A program made the translations under genes and the position numbers. Shown here in pieces: positions 48,841-58,602 of a stretch of DNA of 64,000 nt (position 1 is the stretch's first letter; each line of letters starts with the position of its first letter). The DNA comes from an uncultured Eubacteriales bacterium. GTDB lineage: Bacteria; Bacillota; Clostridia; Oscillospirales; Oscillospiraceae. The notes under the pieces were generated by a model. It did not search any database, was not told the origin of the DNA, and was given only the letters and a program-made list of their open reading frames with translations. Location: the NCBI GenBank assembly GCA_900540545.1, contig UQGJ01000002.1:62001-126000 (forward strand), read 5' to 3'.

Positions 48841-50209
48841 ATACCAGCGTGCCGGTCTCGTCCTCCAGCAGGATAAGGATTTTTTCCTCTTGGCCCGTCT
48901 GGGCGTTGACGTAGACCAGGATATGTCTGCCGTCAGGGGCCTGGCACTTGAATTCGTGGCAAAAGACCTCATACTCGCCCCCGGTGGGGATGATGACGAG
49001 CTGGTGGGAGAGGACGGCGAGGTCATCGGCCAGAACGAATTGGGCGGTTTGTTCGTCCACGGCCGTGGCCGGGATGGTTCGAACCATGTGGTTCATCAGA
49101 TACCCCTGGGACTCGAAGCCCACCACTTTGCCGGTGTCCAGAGCCACCTCCACCTTGACCAGGTCGGGGTAGAGCAGGACCCCGTCCTGGGTGGCGGCAA
49201 AGTTGACCGTGAGGGTGCCGCCCTGGTCGATATAATAGCTCTCCCGCATGGCGGGGTAGCCTCGACTAGTCAGGAATTCGGCGGCGACGGCCACGGCATC
49301 CTGGGTGGAGAGGACGGGGACCCCGGCGGTCCGGGAGCTGAACACCTCCACCACCAGTCCGCCCTGACATGTTACCTCCACATAGAGCTCACCCCCGTCT
49401 ACGGCGGCGGTGAAGCCGTAGGTGGGGAGTTTGCCGCCGCTGGCCGATGCCAGGGTGAAGATGTCCGGCTTCAGGTCCAGAAATTTGGCCGCGGCCAGCC
49501 GGGCCTCGTCCTGGGTGACCTGGGCCAGCCCCTCCAGCATCCGGGGCGCCCGGTCCGCGATATGCTCTGAGAAAGGGCCGTCGTAGATGAGGGAGGGCAG
49601 TTCTGGGAAGTCCCCCTCAATGGCCTGGAAGGAGGAGCCTGCCGTCTCCTGCACCCCGTCCTCCGTGACGGCGGCCAGCCGGGCCTCGGCGGAACGGACA
49701 TCCCCCAGGGTGGCGGCCCCGGCGGTGAGGTCGGTCTGCAGGTCGGCCACCTTGGCGGATAGGGCGGATGCGGCGGCGGACAGGTCCCGCATAGTCTGCC
49801 GTTGCTCCGCCGTGCAGCAGCCATTCACTATGGCGGAACGGGAGAGGTAGGCGGCATAATCCCCCACCCGGGAGAGAAAGGCGGCCGTCTGCTCCAGTTC
49901 CACGTTGCCGTAGGGCAGCTCACCCAGGGCCATCTGGGCCGACATGGCCTTGCCGAAGATTTGGGTACACAGGCTCCCCAGCATGGCGGGGGAGGTGGCG
50001 TAGACGCCCTTTTGAAGGTCGGTGTCCAGCTCACTCAGGTTGGTGGACAGCTCCGCATAGGCGTGGCGGTAGCCGTTGGCCAGGGTCCGCCGGTAAGCGG
50101 CGGCCTGGGTGTGACCCTGGATGGCCAGCCCGCCCAGCAGGACAAATGCGGCCAGCAGGTAGCTGATACAGCGCACTGACGTGCGGCGGTCCATTGAACG
50201 AAATCTCAT
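48836..50209 (-). CDS. ypeB: Germination protein YpeB
   Basis: 457 aa. One N-terminal membrane helix (residues ~13-33), helical middle, then three PepSY-like repeats (residues ~230-457) typical of YpeB: GLAQVTQDEARLAAAKFLDL, ALSTQDAVAVAAEFLTSRGYPAMRESYYIDQGG, DLVKVEVALDTGKVVGFESQGYLMNH. YpeB stabilises the cortex-lytic enzyme SleB in spores. Here no sleB gene is adjacent, so SleB would be elsewhere or replaced. A strong sigma-G promoter match lies ~30 bp upstream, fitting forespore expression. Confidence 0.93.
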   Translation of the reverse strand: MRFRSMDRRTSVRCISYLLAAFVLLGGLAIQGHTQAAAYRRTLANGYRHAYAELSTNLSELDTDLQKGVYATSPAMLGSLCTQIFGKAMSAQMALGELPYGNVELEQTAAFLSRVGDYAAYLSRSAIVNGCCTAEQRQTMRDLSAAASALSAKVADLQTDLTAGAATLGDVRSAEARLAAVTEDGVQETAGSSFQAIEGDFPELPSLIYDGPFSEHIADRAPRMLEGLAQVTQDEARLAAAKFLDLKPDIFTLASASGGKLPTYGFTAAVDGGELYVEVTCQGGLVVEVFSSRTAGVPVLSTQDAVAVAAEFLTSRGYPAMRESYYIDQGGTLTVNFAATQDGVLLYPDLVKVEVALDTGKVVGFESQGYLMNHMVRTIPATAVDEQTAQFVLADDLAVLSHQLVIIPTGGEYEVFCHEFKCQAPDGRHILVYVNAQTGQEEKILILLEDETGTLVL

Positions 50210-50234
50210 GGTGGTTCGCGCCCCCTTTTTGTCA

Positions 50235-50264
50235 TAGAATGGCCTTCATTGACAAAGGATATTC
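50235..50264 (-). promoter_or_regulatory. Sigma-G promoter of ypeB
   Basis: Minus strand GAATA (50264-50260), 18-bp spacer, CATTCTA (50241-50235), an exact match to gHATR-N17/18-CATnHTA, 26 bp before the ypeB start codon. Its spacer contains the -35 of the opposite-facing lsa promoter. Confidence 0.65.
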
Positions 50265-50277
50265 TTCGTGTTAGGAT
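50249..50277 (+). promoter_or_regulatory. Sigma-A promoter of the lsa leader transcript
   Basis: TTGACA (50249-50254), 17 bp, TAGGAT (50272-50277). Predicted start near 50284, giving a ~195-nt leader before the Lsa-type gene. Confidence 0.75.
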
Positions 50278-50302
50278 AAGAAAAAAGATTTGAGGTGAGA
50301 GG

Positions 50303-50314
50303 ATGCGCAAATAA
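50303..50314 (+). CDS. Three-codon upstream ORF (M-R-K) in the lsa leader
   Basis: ATG CGC AAA TAA, preceded at 5 nt by AGGTG within GAGGTGAGAGG. Very short uORFs of this type lead genes for ribosome-protection ABC-F proteins (for example lmo0919 in Listeria), where drug-stalled ribosomes change leader folding. Both its Shine-Dalgarno (50295-50302) and its codons (50305-50311) are complementary to 50394-50410. No translation evidence beyond this arrangement. Confidence 0.55.
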   Translation: MRK

Positions 50315-50318
50315 CTTG

Positions 50319-50417
50319 CTGAACGGTTGCGTGAGGCCGTTGGCGGCGAAGGGCCGCCCGGTTTGTCATGCGCGTCGGCAAGCGGTTGCGCTTCCTCTCA
50401 CGTTTTGCGCCGTTCAG
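50319..50417 (+). promoter_or_regulatory. Switchable leader structure upstream of the Lsa-type gene
   Basis: Segment 50394-50417 can pair in two exclusive ways. Fold A: with the uORF (GTGAGAGG 50295-50302 with CCTCTCAC 50394-50401; GCGCAAA 50305-50311 with TTTGCGC 50404-50410). Fold B: with the following region (CGTGAG 50330-50335 with CTCACG 50397-50402; CTGAACGG 50319-50326 with CCGTTCAG 50410-50417), enclosing GGCGGC-GAAGG-GCCGCC (50342-50358). A ribosome paused on the uORF would favour fold B. How this couples to the terminator is not visible. Confidence 0.55.
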
Positions 50418-50425
50418 GAAGAATG

Positions 50426-50465
50426 GGCGCGGAGCGTGACCGCTCCGCGCCTATTTTGTATTCTT
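50426..50465 (+). terminator. Attenuator terminator upstream of the Lsa-type gene
   Basis: GGCGCGGAGCG (50426-50436) pairs perfectly with CGCTCCGCGCC (50441-50451), then TATTTTGTATTCTT. It ends 1 nt from the GGAGG of the gene, so read-through is needed for expression. Confidence 0.8.
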
Positions 50466-50479
50466 GGAGGTGCTTTTTT

Positions 50480-51958
50480 GTGGCTTTGATTGATATTTCC
50501 AACCTCTCTTTTACCTATGATGGGAGCTATGACCCGGTGTTCCAAAACGTCTCGGTCCAGTTGGACACGGACTGGCGGCTGGGCTTCATCGGCCGGAACG
50601 GCAGGGGCAAGACCACCCTGTTGCGGCTGCTGATGGGGGAGGGGGCGTACACGGGGACCATCTCGTCCCCGGAGGAATTTGACTATTTCCCCTTCCCCGT
50701 GCCGGACCGGGGCGCGGACGGGCTGGAGGTGGCCGAGACCCTGCGGCCCCAGGTGGAGCAGTGGCGGCTCCTGCGGGAGCTGCGCCTGCTGGACCTGGAC
50801 GAGGGGGTCCTGTACCGCCCCTTCCAGACCCTGTCCAACGGGGAGCAGACCCGCTTCCTGCTGGCCCTGCTCTTTTTGCAGGACCACCGTTTTCTCCTCA
50901 TCGACGAGCCCACCAACCACCTGGACCGGGAGGGCCGGGCGCTGGTGGCCGACTATCTGGCCCGGAAGAAGGGCTTTATCCTGGTCTCCCACGACCGGGA
51001 TTTCCTGGACCGCTGCGTGGACCACGTGCTGGTGTTCAACCGCACGGGCCTGGAGGTCCAAAAGGGGAACTTCTCCACCTGGTGGCAGAACAAGGAGTAT
51101 CGGGACCAGTTTGAACAGGCGGAGCAGGACCGGCTGAAAAAGGACATCAAGCGCCTGGACGAGACCGCCCGCCGGACAGCGGGGTGGTCCGAGGCGGTGG
51201 AAAAGACCAAGTACGCCACCCGGAACTCCGGCCTGCGCCCCGACCGGGGCTTCATCGGCCACAAGGCGGCTAAGATGATGAAACGGTCTAAGGCGGTGGA
51301 GGAGCGGCGGCAGAGTGCCGTGGAGGAGAAATCTAAGCTGCTGAAAGATCTGGAGACCGCCGAGGACTTGAAGCTACACTCCCTGGAACACCCCCAGCGG
51401 CGGCTGGTGGAGTGCACCGAACTGACTATCGACTACGGTGGAGGGCCGGTGAATCCGCCTGCCAGTTTTACGGTGGAGCGGGGGGAGCGGGTGGCCCTTA
51501 CGGGCCGGAACGGGACGGGAAAGTCCAGCCTGCTCAAACTGATTTTGGGGGAGGCCGTTCCCCATTCCGGCGCTCTGCGCCTGGCAAGCGGGCTGATGTT
51601 ATCCTGCGTGCCCCAGGACACCTCGTTTTTGACCGGGGATCTGCGGGAGTTTGCCAGGGACAGCGGCATCGACGAGAGCCTTTTCAAGGCCATCCTTCGG
51701 AAGCTGGATTTTGAACGGGTCCAGTTCGAGAAGGACATGGGAGCGTACAGCGGCGGGCAGAAGAAAAAGGTACTAATCGCCCGCAGCCTTTGCCAGCAGG
51801 CCCACCTGTATCTGTGGGACGAGCCGCTGAATTTCGTGGACGTGTACGCCCGGATGCAGATAGAACGGCTGATTTTGGAATACCGGCCCACCATGCTCTT
51901 CGTGGAGCACGACGGGGCCTTTGTGGACCGGGTCGCCACCAAGACGGTGGAACTATAA
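50480..51958 (+). CDS. Lsa-family ABC-F ribosomal protection protein
   Basis: 492 aa, the Lsa(A)-type length. GTG start 9 nt after TTGGAGG. Two ABC domains without membrane segments: GFIGRNGRGKTTLLRLL with LSNGEQTRFLLALLF and LIDEPTNHLDREG; then LTGRNGTGKSSLLKLIL with YSGGQKKKVLIARSLC and LWDEPLNFVDVYARMQIE. Strong Lsa signatures: YDGSYDPVFQNV, FPVPDRG, QKGNFSTWWQNKEYRDQFE and EKTKYATRNSGLRPDRGFIGHKAAKMMKRSK. The class displaces lincosamides, streptogramin A and pleuromutilins from the ribosome. Whether this chromosomal copy gives resistance is unknown. Preceded by an attenuator leader with a three-codon uORF. Confidence 0.93.
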   Translation: MALIDISNLSFTYDGSYDPVFQNVSVQLDTDWRLGFIGRNGRGKTTLLRLLMGEGAYTGTISSPEEFDYFPFPVPDRGADGLEVAETLRPQVEQWRLLRELRLLDLDEGVLYRPFQTLSNGEQTRFLLALLFLQDHRFLLIDEPTNHLDREGRALVADYLARKKGFILVSHDRDFLDRCVDHVLVFNRTGLEVQKGNFSTWWQNKEYRDQFEQAEQDRLKKDIKRLDETARRTAGWSEAVEKTKYATRNSGLRPDRGFIGHKAAKMMKRSKAVEERRQSAVEEKSKLLKDLETAEDLKLHSLEHPQRRLVECTELTIDYGGGPVNPPASFTVERGERVALTGRNGTGKSSLLKLILGEAVPHSGALRLASGLMLSCVPQDTSFLTGDLREFARDSGIDESLFKAILRKLDFERVQFEKDMGAYSGGQKKKVLIARSLCQQAHLYLWDEPLNFVDVYARMQIERLILEYRPTMLFVEHDGAFVDRVATKTVEL

Positions 51959-51982
51959 GGGACTCCTTGTGCAAATCGACGC

Positions 51983-52010
51983 TTGACATTTTTCGGAAAG
52001 AGGGTATAAT
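51983..52010 (+). promoter_or_regulatory. Sigma-A promoter of the fatty-acid synthesis operon
   Basis: TTGACA (51983-51988), 16 bp, TATAAT (52005-52010). Both hexamers are perfect consensus. Transcription starts just at or before the AT-rich dyad region. Confidence 0.88.
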
Positions 52011-52015
52011 AGCGC

Positions 52016-52054
52016 TTAAATTATTTTAGTTAAATAATTTTAATTAAAATAATA
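52016..52054. promoter_or_regulatory. AT-rich tandem dyads, putative operator of the fatty-acid operon
   Basis: A 39-bp stretch of almost only A/T in a GC-rich genome. It holds ATTATTT-TAGTT-AAATAAT (52020-52038) and the perfect palindrome ATTTTAATTAAAAT (52037-52050), at and just after the predicted start site. The likely binder is the MarR-type regulator encoded at the end of the operon, by analogy with FabT. Confidence 0.6.
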
Positions 52055-52078
52055 GAAACAATAAGGAGTGACCCTACG

Positions 52079-52306
52079 ATGTTTGAGCAGGTCAAGAATG
52101 TGATTTTGGATACGCTGAACTGCGACGAGGCGCAGATCACCATGGACGCCAAGCTGGTGGAGGACCTGGAGGCCGACTCTCTGGACGCTGTGGAGCTGAA
52201 CATGGCCCTGGAAGAGGCCCTGGGCTTCGCCGTGTCCGACGAGGAGTTGCAGAACATGAAGACGGTGGGCGACATTGTCCGCTATCTGGAAGCCCACCAG
52301 GGTTAA
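52079..52306 (+). CDS. acpP: Acyl carrier protein
   Basis: 75 aa. First gene of the operon, ATG after AAGGAGTGACCCTACG. The phosphopantetheine Ser34 is in LEADSLDAVELNMALEE (D-S-L motif). Acidic and helical, normal length. It carries the growing acyl chain between the Fab enzymes encoded downstream. Starting the fatty-acid operon with acpP is unusual; Clostridia more often have fabH/fabT first. Confidence 0.96.
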   Translation: MFEQVKNVILDTLNCDEAQITMDAKLVEDLEADSLDAVELNMALEEALGFAVSDEELQNMKTVGDIVRYLEAHQG

Positions 52307-52309
52307 ACC

Positions 52310-52726
52310 ATGGAACTCAACGAGATCATGGCCCTGATGGACCGCTTCGACGCCTCGTGTGCCGGGGTGCTGGAGCTGGAACAGGGGGAGTGGCGGCTGC
52401 GGCTGGAAAAGGCCCAGGGGGCTGCCCCGGCGGCTGTCCCCGCGCCCGCCGGCCCGGTTGCGGTCCCCGCGGCGCAGGAAGAGCAGGCGGCGGTCATCAA
52501 GGCCCCCCTGGTGGGGACCTTTTACAGCGCCCCCGCGCCGGGGGAGGCCCCCTTCGTGTCCCCGGGGGACCGGGTGAAGAAGGGCCAGACCGTGTGCGTG
52601 CTGGAGGCCATGAAGATGATGAGCGAGGTGCCCGCGCCCATGGACTGCGTCATTGAGGCGGTCCTGCTGGGGGACGGAGAGCTGGCGGGATTTGACGCAC
52701 CCCTCTTTCGGGTGCGGGAGGGTTAG
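52310..52726 (+). CDS. accB: Biotin carboxyl carrier protein of acetyl-CoA carboxylase
   Basis: 138 aa. C-terminal biotinyl domain with the target lysine Lys102 in VLEAMKMMSEV; the preceding PLVGTFYSAPAPGEAPFVSPGDRVKKGQ is the usual lipoyl/biotinyl thumb region. N-terminal helix plus Ala/Pro-rich linker (residues ~35-58). 3 bp after acpP and 2 bp before accC, so one translation unit. Confidence 0.96.
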   Translation: MELNEIMALMDRFDASCAGVLELEQGEWRLRLEKAQGAAPAAVPAPAGPVAVPAAQEEQAAVIKAPLVGTFYSAPAPGEAPFVSPGDRVKKGQTVCVLEAMKMMSEVPAPMDCVIEAVLLGDGELAGFDAPLFRVREG

Positions 52727-52728
52727 CC

Positions 52729-54098
<1,370 letters not shown>

Positions 54099-54102
<4 letters not shown>

Positions 54103-54977
54103 ACCACTTTTTCTCCCAGCGGCGCCAGCGGCTCATGGAGCTGCGCACCCGGCGGAAGGGGGAGGAGACTCCCCGGCGGCGGGAGGCCAAGGCGGTGTTC
54201 GGCAAGTGCCCGGCGTGCGGGGCCATGACGCCCAAGTCGGAGCTGTCCAGGGCGCTGTACGTCTGCCCCCAGTGCGGCTTTCACCACCCCATCGGGGCCT
54301 ATCTCCGGCTGGCTATGCTGCTGGACGCCCACAGCTTCCGGGAACTGGACGAGCGGCTCTGCGCCTCTAATGCGCTGGACTTTCCGGGTTATGACGAAAA
54401 GCTGGCGGACCAGCGCCGCAAGACCGGGCTGACCGAGGGGGCCGTGGCCGCCAGAGGGAAGGTGGAGGGCCGTCTGCTGGTGGCCGTGGCCCTGGACAGC
54501 CGGTTCCTGATGGGCAGCATGGGTGCCGCCGTGGGGGAGAAGGTGGCCCGGGCGGTGGAATACGCCCGCCGGTCCAAGCTCCCCCTGGTCATTTTCAGCG
54601 CCAGCGGAGGCGCCCGGATGCAGGAGGGCATCGTCTCCCTCATGCAGATGGCAAAGACCGCCGCCGCCCTGGAGCGGTTCTCCCGGAGCGGGGGCTTTTA
54701 CCTGTCCTATCTGACCCACCCCACCACCGGCGGGGTGACGGCCTCCTTCGCCTCTTTGGGGGACGTGACCCTGGCCGAGCCAGGCGCCCTGGTGGGCTTT
54801 GCGGGGCCGCGGGTCATCGAGCAGACCATCGGGCAGACCCTGCCCGACGGTTTTCAGCGCTCAGAGTACTTAGAGGAACACGGCTTTGTGGACCGGGTGG
54901 TGCCCCGGAGCGAGATGCGCCAGACGGTGGCCGCCCTGCTGCGTCTCCACGAGAAAGGGGGGACCTTTCGTGGCTGA
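54099..54977 (+). CDS. accD: Acetyl-CoA carboxylase carboxyltransferase subunit beta
   Basis: 292 aa. N-terminal zinc ribbon [30 protein letters not shown] (four Cys) followed by the crotonase-like carboxyltransferase domain: [63 protein letters not shown]. Forms the alpha2-beta2 transferase with AccA, whose GTG start overlaps its end by 8 bp. Confidence 0.96.
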
Positions 54978-55791
54978 CTGGACCGCCGCCCAGCGGGTGG
55001 CTCTGGCCCGGCACCCCCAGCGTCCGGGCACGGCGGAGTACATCGCCGCTCTGTTCACCGACTTTTTCCCCTGCAAGGGGGACCGACAGTGCCGGGAGGA
55101 CCCCAGCATCCTGGGGGGCGTGGCCCTATATAGGGGAACGCCCGTCACCGTCATCGGCCACCGAAAGGGGAAAACTCTGGAGGAGAACATGGCCTGCAAC
55201 TTCGGCATGCCCGGGCCGGAGGGCTACCGTAAGGCCCAGCGTCTGCTGCGCCAGGCGGAGAAGTTCCGCCGCCCCGTCATCACCTTCATCGACACCCCCG
55301 GCGCGTATCCCGGTCTGGAAGCCGAGGCCAGAGGCCAGGGGGAGGCCATCGCCTCTACCCTGGCCCTGATGAGCGCGGTGGAGGTGCCGGTGGTGTCCGT
55401 GGTCATCGGCGAGGGTGGCAGCGGCGGGGCCCTGGCCCTGGCGGTGGCCAACCGGGTCCTCATGCTGGAGAACGCCGTCTACTCCGTGCTGTCGCCGGAG
55501 GGGTTCGCGTCCATCCTGTGGAAGGACGCCGGGCGCAGCGGGGAGGCCGCCGAACTGATGAAGCTCACCGCCGGAGACCTGCTGGCCCTGGGGGTGGTGG
55601 ACCAGGTCATCCCGGAGCCGCCCCAGGGGGCCCACACCGACCGGGAGACCGTGTTCGCCGCGGTGGACCAGGCCCTGTGCGCCGCTCTGGTCAAGACAGT
55701 CAAGGGGGGCGATTTCGCCCTGCGGCGCTATCGGAAATTCCGTGGGATGGGGGAGACCCTGTCCGGGAAGGAGGGGCCATGCGGGGAATAA
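54970..55791 (+). CDS. accA: Acetyl-CoA carboxylase carboxyltransferase subunit alpha
   Basis: 273 aa, shorter than the E. coli protein (~319) because the N-terminal helical extension is reduced, as in other Firmicutes. GTG at 54970 after [79 protein letters not shown] and [43 protein letters not shown] are AccA hallmarks. It overlaps fabH by 13 bp. Confidence 0.96.
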   Translation: MADWTAAQRVALARHPQRPGTAEYIAALFTDFFPCKGDRQCREDPSILGGVALYRGTPVTVIGHRKGKTLEENMACNFGMPGPEGYRKAQRLLRQAEKFRRPVITFIDTPGAYPGLEAEARGQGEAIASTLALMSAVEVPVVSVVIGEGGSGGALALAVANRVLMLENAVYSVLSPEGFASILWKDAGRSGEAAELMKLTAGDLLALGVVDQVIPEPPQGAHTDRETVFAAVDQALCAALVKTVKGGDFALRRYRKFRGMGETLSGKEGPCGE

Positions 55792-56729
55792 GCATCGCAG
55801 CCACTGGCCGCAGCCTGCCGGAGCGGGTGGTGACCAACGGGGACATGGGGAAGCTGGTGGAGACCAGCGACGACTGGATCGCCGGGCGCACCGGCATCCG
55901 CACCCGCCGCTTCTGCGTCCGGGAGACCGTGACCGACCTGGCCGCTGCCGCCGCCCGACAGGCCATGGAGCGGGCGGGGGTTCGGCCCGAGGAGGTGTGC
56001 GCCTGCGTGGCCGCCACCGTCACCCCCCAGGCCCTGGCCCCCACTCTGGGCTGCATGGTGCAGAGGCGGCTGGGCCTGCCGGAGAGCGCCATGTGCTTTG
56101 ACATCAACGTGGGCTGCACCGGCTTCATGTACGGCCTGCAGGTGGTCCGGGGCCTGTTGCTCCAGGACCCGCGGCCCTATGCCCTGCTCATCGGGGCGGA
56201 AGCTCTGAGCCGCATCACCGACTTCACCGACCGCTCCACCTGCGTCCTCTTCGGGGACGGAGCCGGGGCGGCAGTGGTGGCCCTGGACGAGGCAAGGCCC
56301 TGGGCCAGCGTCCTGGGGGCCAGGGGCGACGAGGAGGCCCTCTTCATCGACGGCCCCGGCGGCTGCCAGCCCTTCATCCGCATGGACGGGAAGGCCGTCT
56401 ACCGCTTTGCGGTGGAGACGGTGCCCCGGTGCGCATCCCAGGTGCTGGAGCAGGCTGGGGCGGCCCTGGAGGCTGTGGACTGGTTCGTCCTCCACCAGGC
56501 CAACCGGCGGATCATCGAATCCGTTGCCAAGCGCCTGGGCGCGCCGCTGGAGAAGTTTTATCAAAATATGGACCGATACGGCAACACCTCCGCCGCCAGC
56601 ATCCCCATCGCCCTGGACGAGATGTCGGAAGCCGGGGTGCTGCGGCGGGGACAGAAGGTGCTGTGCCTGGGCTTCGGCGCGGGGCTGACCTGGGGCGGAG
56701 CCCTGCTGGAATGGGGAACGAAAGGATGA
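55779..56729 (+). CDS. fabH: Beta-ketoacyl-ACP synthase III
   Basis: 316 aa. Condenses acetyl-CoA with malonyl-ACP to start the chain. Catalytic triad Cys113 ([13 protein letters not shown]), His in [12 protein letters not shown], Asn in [16 protein letters not shown] after AAGGAGGGG. The typical SISGTGRSLPE-like start ([18 protein letters not shown]) is present. Translationally coupled to accA and fabK. Confidence 0.96.
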   Translation: MRGISIAATGRSLPERVVTNGDMGKLVETSDDWIAGRTGIRTRRFCVRETVTDLAAAAARQAMERAGVRPEEVCACVAATVTPQALAPTLGCMVQRRLGLPESAMCFDINVGCTGFMYGLQVVRGLLLQDPRPYALLIGAEALSRITDFTDRSTCVLFGDGAGAAVVALDEARPWASVLGARGDEEALFIDGPGGCQPFIRMDGKAVYRFAVETVPRCASQVLEQAGAALEAVDWFVLHQANRRIIESVAKRLGAPLEKFYQNMDRYGNTSAASIPIALDEMSEAGVLRRGQKVLCLGFGAGLTWGGALLEWGTKG

Positions 56730-56734
56730 GCGAT

Positions 56735-57673
56735 ATGCTGCTGAATCAACTGCTGGGGACGGAATTCCCCATCATCCAGGGGGGCATGGCCAACATTGCC
56801 ACCGGCGAGTTCGCCGCCGCCGTCTCCAACGCCGGGGCCCTGGGCCTCATCGGCGGGGGCGGCATGGCTGCCGAGGGCTTCCGGGCCGCCATCCACACCT
56901 GCCGGAGTCTTACCGACAGGCCCTTCGGCGTGAACATCATGCTCATGCACCCCCAGGCCGGTGAAATGGCCGCCATCGCCGCCCAGGAGCGGGTGCCGGT
57001 GGTGACCACTGGGGCCGGGAACCCCGCCGCACTCATTCCCGTGTGGAAGGAGGCGGGGGCCAAGGTGTTCCCGGTGGTGGCCGCCGTGGCGGTGGCCAAG
57101 TTGGTGGAGCGGGCCGGGGCCGACGGCGTCATCGCCGAGGGCACCGAGTCCGGCGGCCATGTGGGGGAGCTGACCACCATGGCCCTGGTGCCCCAGGTCC
57201 GGGACGCGGTGGACATCCCCGTGGTGGCCGCGGGCGGCATCGCAGACGGCCGCCAGATGCTGGCCGCCCTGGCCCTGGGGGCCTGTGGGGTCCAGGTGGG
57301 CACCTGTCTGCTGGTCAGCCAGGAGTGCCCCATCCACCCCAATTACAAGGAGGCTTTGCTCAAGGCCAGGGACAGCGGCACGGTGGTCACGGGCCGCATC
57401 GGAGGCACACCCGTGCGCATCCTGAAAAACCAGATGTCCAGGGCCTACGTCGCCAAGGAAAAAGAGGGCTGTGACAAGCTGGAGCTGGAGCAGTTCACCC
57501 TAGGGTCTCTGCGCCGCGCCGTCTTTGACGGGGACGTGAAGAACGGCAGTCTGATGGCCGGACAGGTGGCCGGCATGCTCCACGAGGTCCGGCCCCTGCG
57601 GTCGATTTTAGAGGAGCTCTGGACCGGCTGCCGGGACCGGCTGCCCCAACTGGCGGAGGAGGTGGGCCGATGA
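56735..57673 (+). CDS. fabK: Enoyl-ACP reductase II (FMN-dependent)
   Basis: 312 aa. Start set at ATG 56735 (MLLNQLLGTEFPIIQGGMANIATGEFAAAV), 9 nt after GAAAGG; the ATG at 56726 is directly on that site. Nitronate-monooxygenase-like TIM barrel: GVNIMLMHPQ, VVTTGAGNPA, GVIAEGTESGGHVGELTTMALVPQVRDAV (catalytic His in GGHVGE), AAGGIADGRQMLAALALGACGVQVGTCLLVSQE. It replaces FabI (no FabI seen), which typically makes the host insensitive to triclosan, by family knowledge. Confidence 0.95.
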   Translation: MLLNQLLGTEFPIIQGGMANIATGEFAAAVSNAGALGLIGGGGMAAEGFRAAIHTCRSLTDRPFGVNIMLMHPQAGEMAAIAAQERVPVVTTGAGNPAALIPVWKEAGAKVFPVVAAVAVAKLVERAGADGVIAEGTESGGHVGELTTMALVPQVRDAVDIPVVAAGGIADGRQMLAALALGACGVQVGTCLLVSQECPIHPNYKEALLKARDSGTVVTGRIGGTPVRILKNQMSRAYVAKEKEGCDKLELEQFTLGSLRRAVFDGDVKNGSLMAGQVAGMLHEVRPLRSILEELWTGCRDRLPQLAEEVGR

Positions 57674-58599
57674 AGCTGGCCTTTCTCTACGCCGGGCAGG
57701 GGACCCAGCACCCCGGCATGGGCCGGGACCTCTATGAGCGCTACCCCGCCTTCCGGGCTGTCTGGGACGGTCTGGAGGTGGATTTTGACCTGAAGGGCCT
57801 GTGCTTTGACGGCCCGTCGGAGCTGCTGGACCAGACCCAGTACACCCAGCCCTGCATGGTGGCCTTTGCCGCCGGGGTGACGGCGGTGCTGGCCGAAGCG
57901 GGGGTAGTCCCCGCCCTGGCAGCGGGCTTGAGCCTTGGGGAGTATTCCGCCCTCTGCGCCGCCGGCGTCTTTGACGCCCGGACCGCCGTGGAGTTGGTGG
58001 CTTTCCGGGGGAAGGCCATGGCCCAGGCGGTCCAAGGCCGCCTCAGCGCCATGTCCGCCGTGTTGATGCTGGACCGGGACACCCTGCGGCGCTGCTGCGA
58101 CGAGGCCAGACGCCTGGGCGTGGTGGAGCTGGCGAACCTGAATTGTCCCGGCCAGATCGTCATCGGCGGCGACGCCGAAGCGGTGGCCGAGGCGGGGCGT
58201 CTGGCCCTGGCGGCCGGGGCCAGGCGGGTCCTGCCCCTGAAGGTCAGCGGGCCCTTCCACACCTCCCTTATGGCCCCGGCGGGCCGGGCGCTGGAGGAGC
58301 GGTTTCAGAGCGTCCCCTTCGGGCCCATGGCCTTCCCGGTCTACTTCAACTGCCTGGGCGGCCCCATGGGGGCGGGGGATACCATCCCCCAGCTGCTGGT
58401 CCGGCAGGTCCAGAGCGGCGTCCGTATGGAGGACACCATCCGGGCAATGGCCGCCGCCGGGGTGGACACCATCGTGGAGATCGGGCCGGGCAAGGCCCTG
58501 TCCGGGTTCGTGAGAAAGACGGCCGGAACGATCAAGACCTATGCGGTGGAGACGGCGGAGGAAGTGGAAGCCGTCCTGGCCGCGCTGAAGGGAGCGTAA
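57670..58599 (+). CDS. fabD: Malonyl-CoA:ACP transacylase
   Basis: 309 aa. LAFLYAGQGTQHPGMGRDLYERYP at the start; nucleophile Ser88 in AGLSLGEYSALCAAG; GPFHTSLMAPAGRAL holds the catalytic His; IVEIGPGKALSGFVRK at the end. Moves malonyl from CoA to ACP. Overlaps fabK by 4 bp and lies 3 bp before fabG. Confidence 0.96.
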   Translation: MKLAFLYAGQGTQHPGMGRDLYERYPAFRAVWDGLEVDFDLKGLCFDGPSELLDQTQYTQPCMVAFAAGVTAVLAEAGVVPALAAGLSLGEYSALCAAGVFDARTAVELVAFRGKAMAQAVQGRLSAMSAVLMLDRDTLRRCCDEARRLGVVELANLNCPGQIVIGGDAEAVAEAGRLALAAGARRVLPLKVSGPFHTSLMAPAGRALEERFQSVPFGPMAFPVYFNCLGGPMGAGDTIPQLLVRQVQSGVRMEDTIRAMAAAGVDTIVEIGPGKALSGFVRKTAGTIKTYAVETAEEVEAVLAALKGA

Positions 58600-58602
58600 A
58601 CC

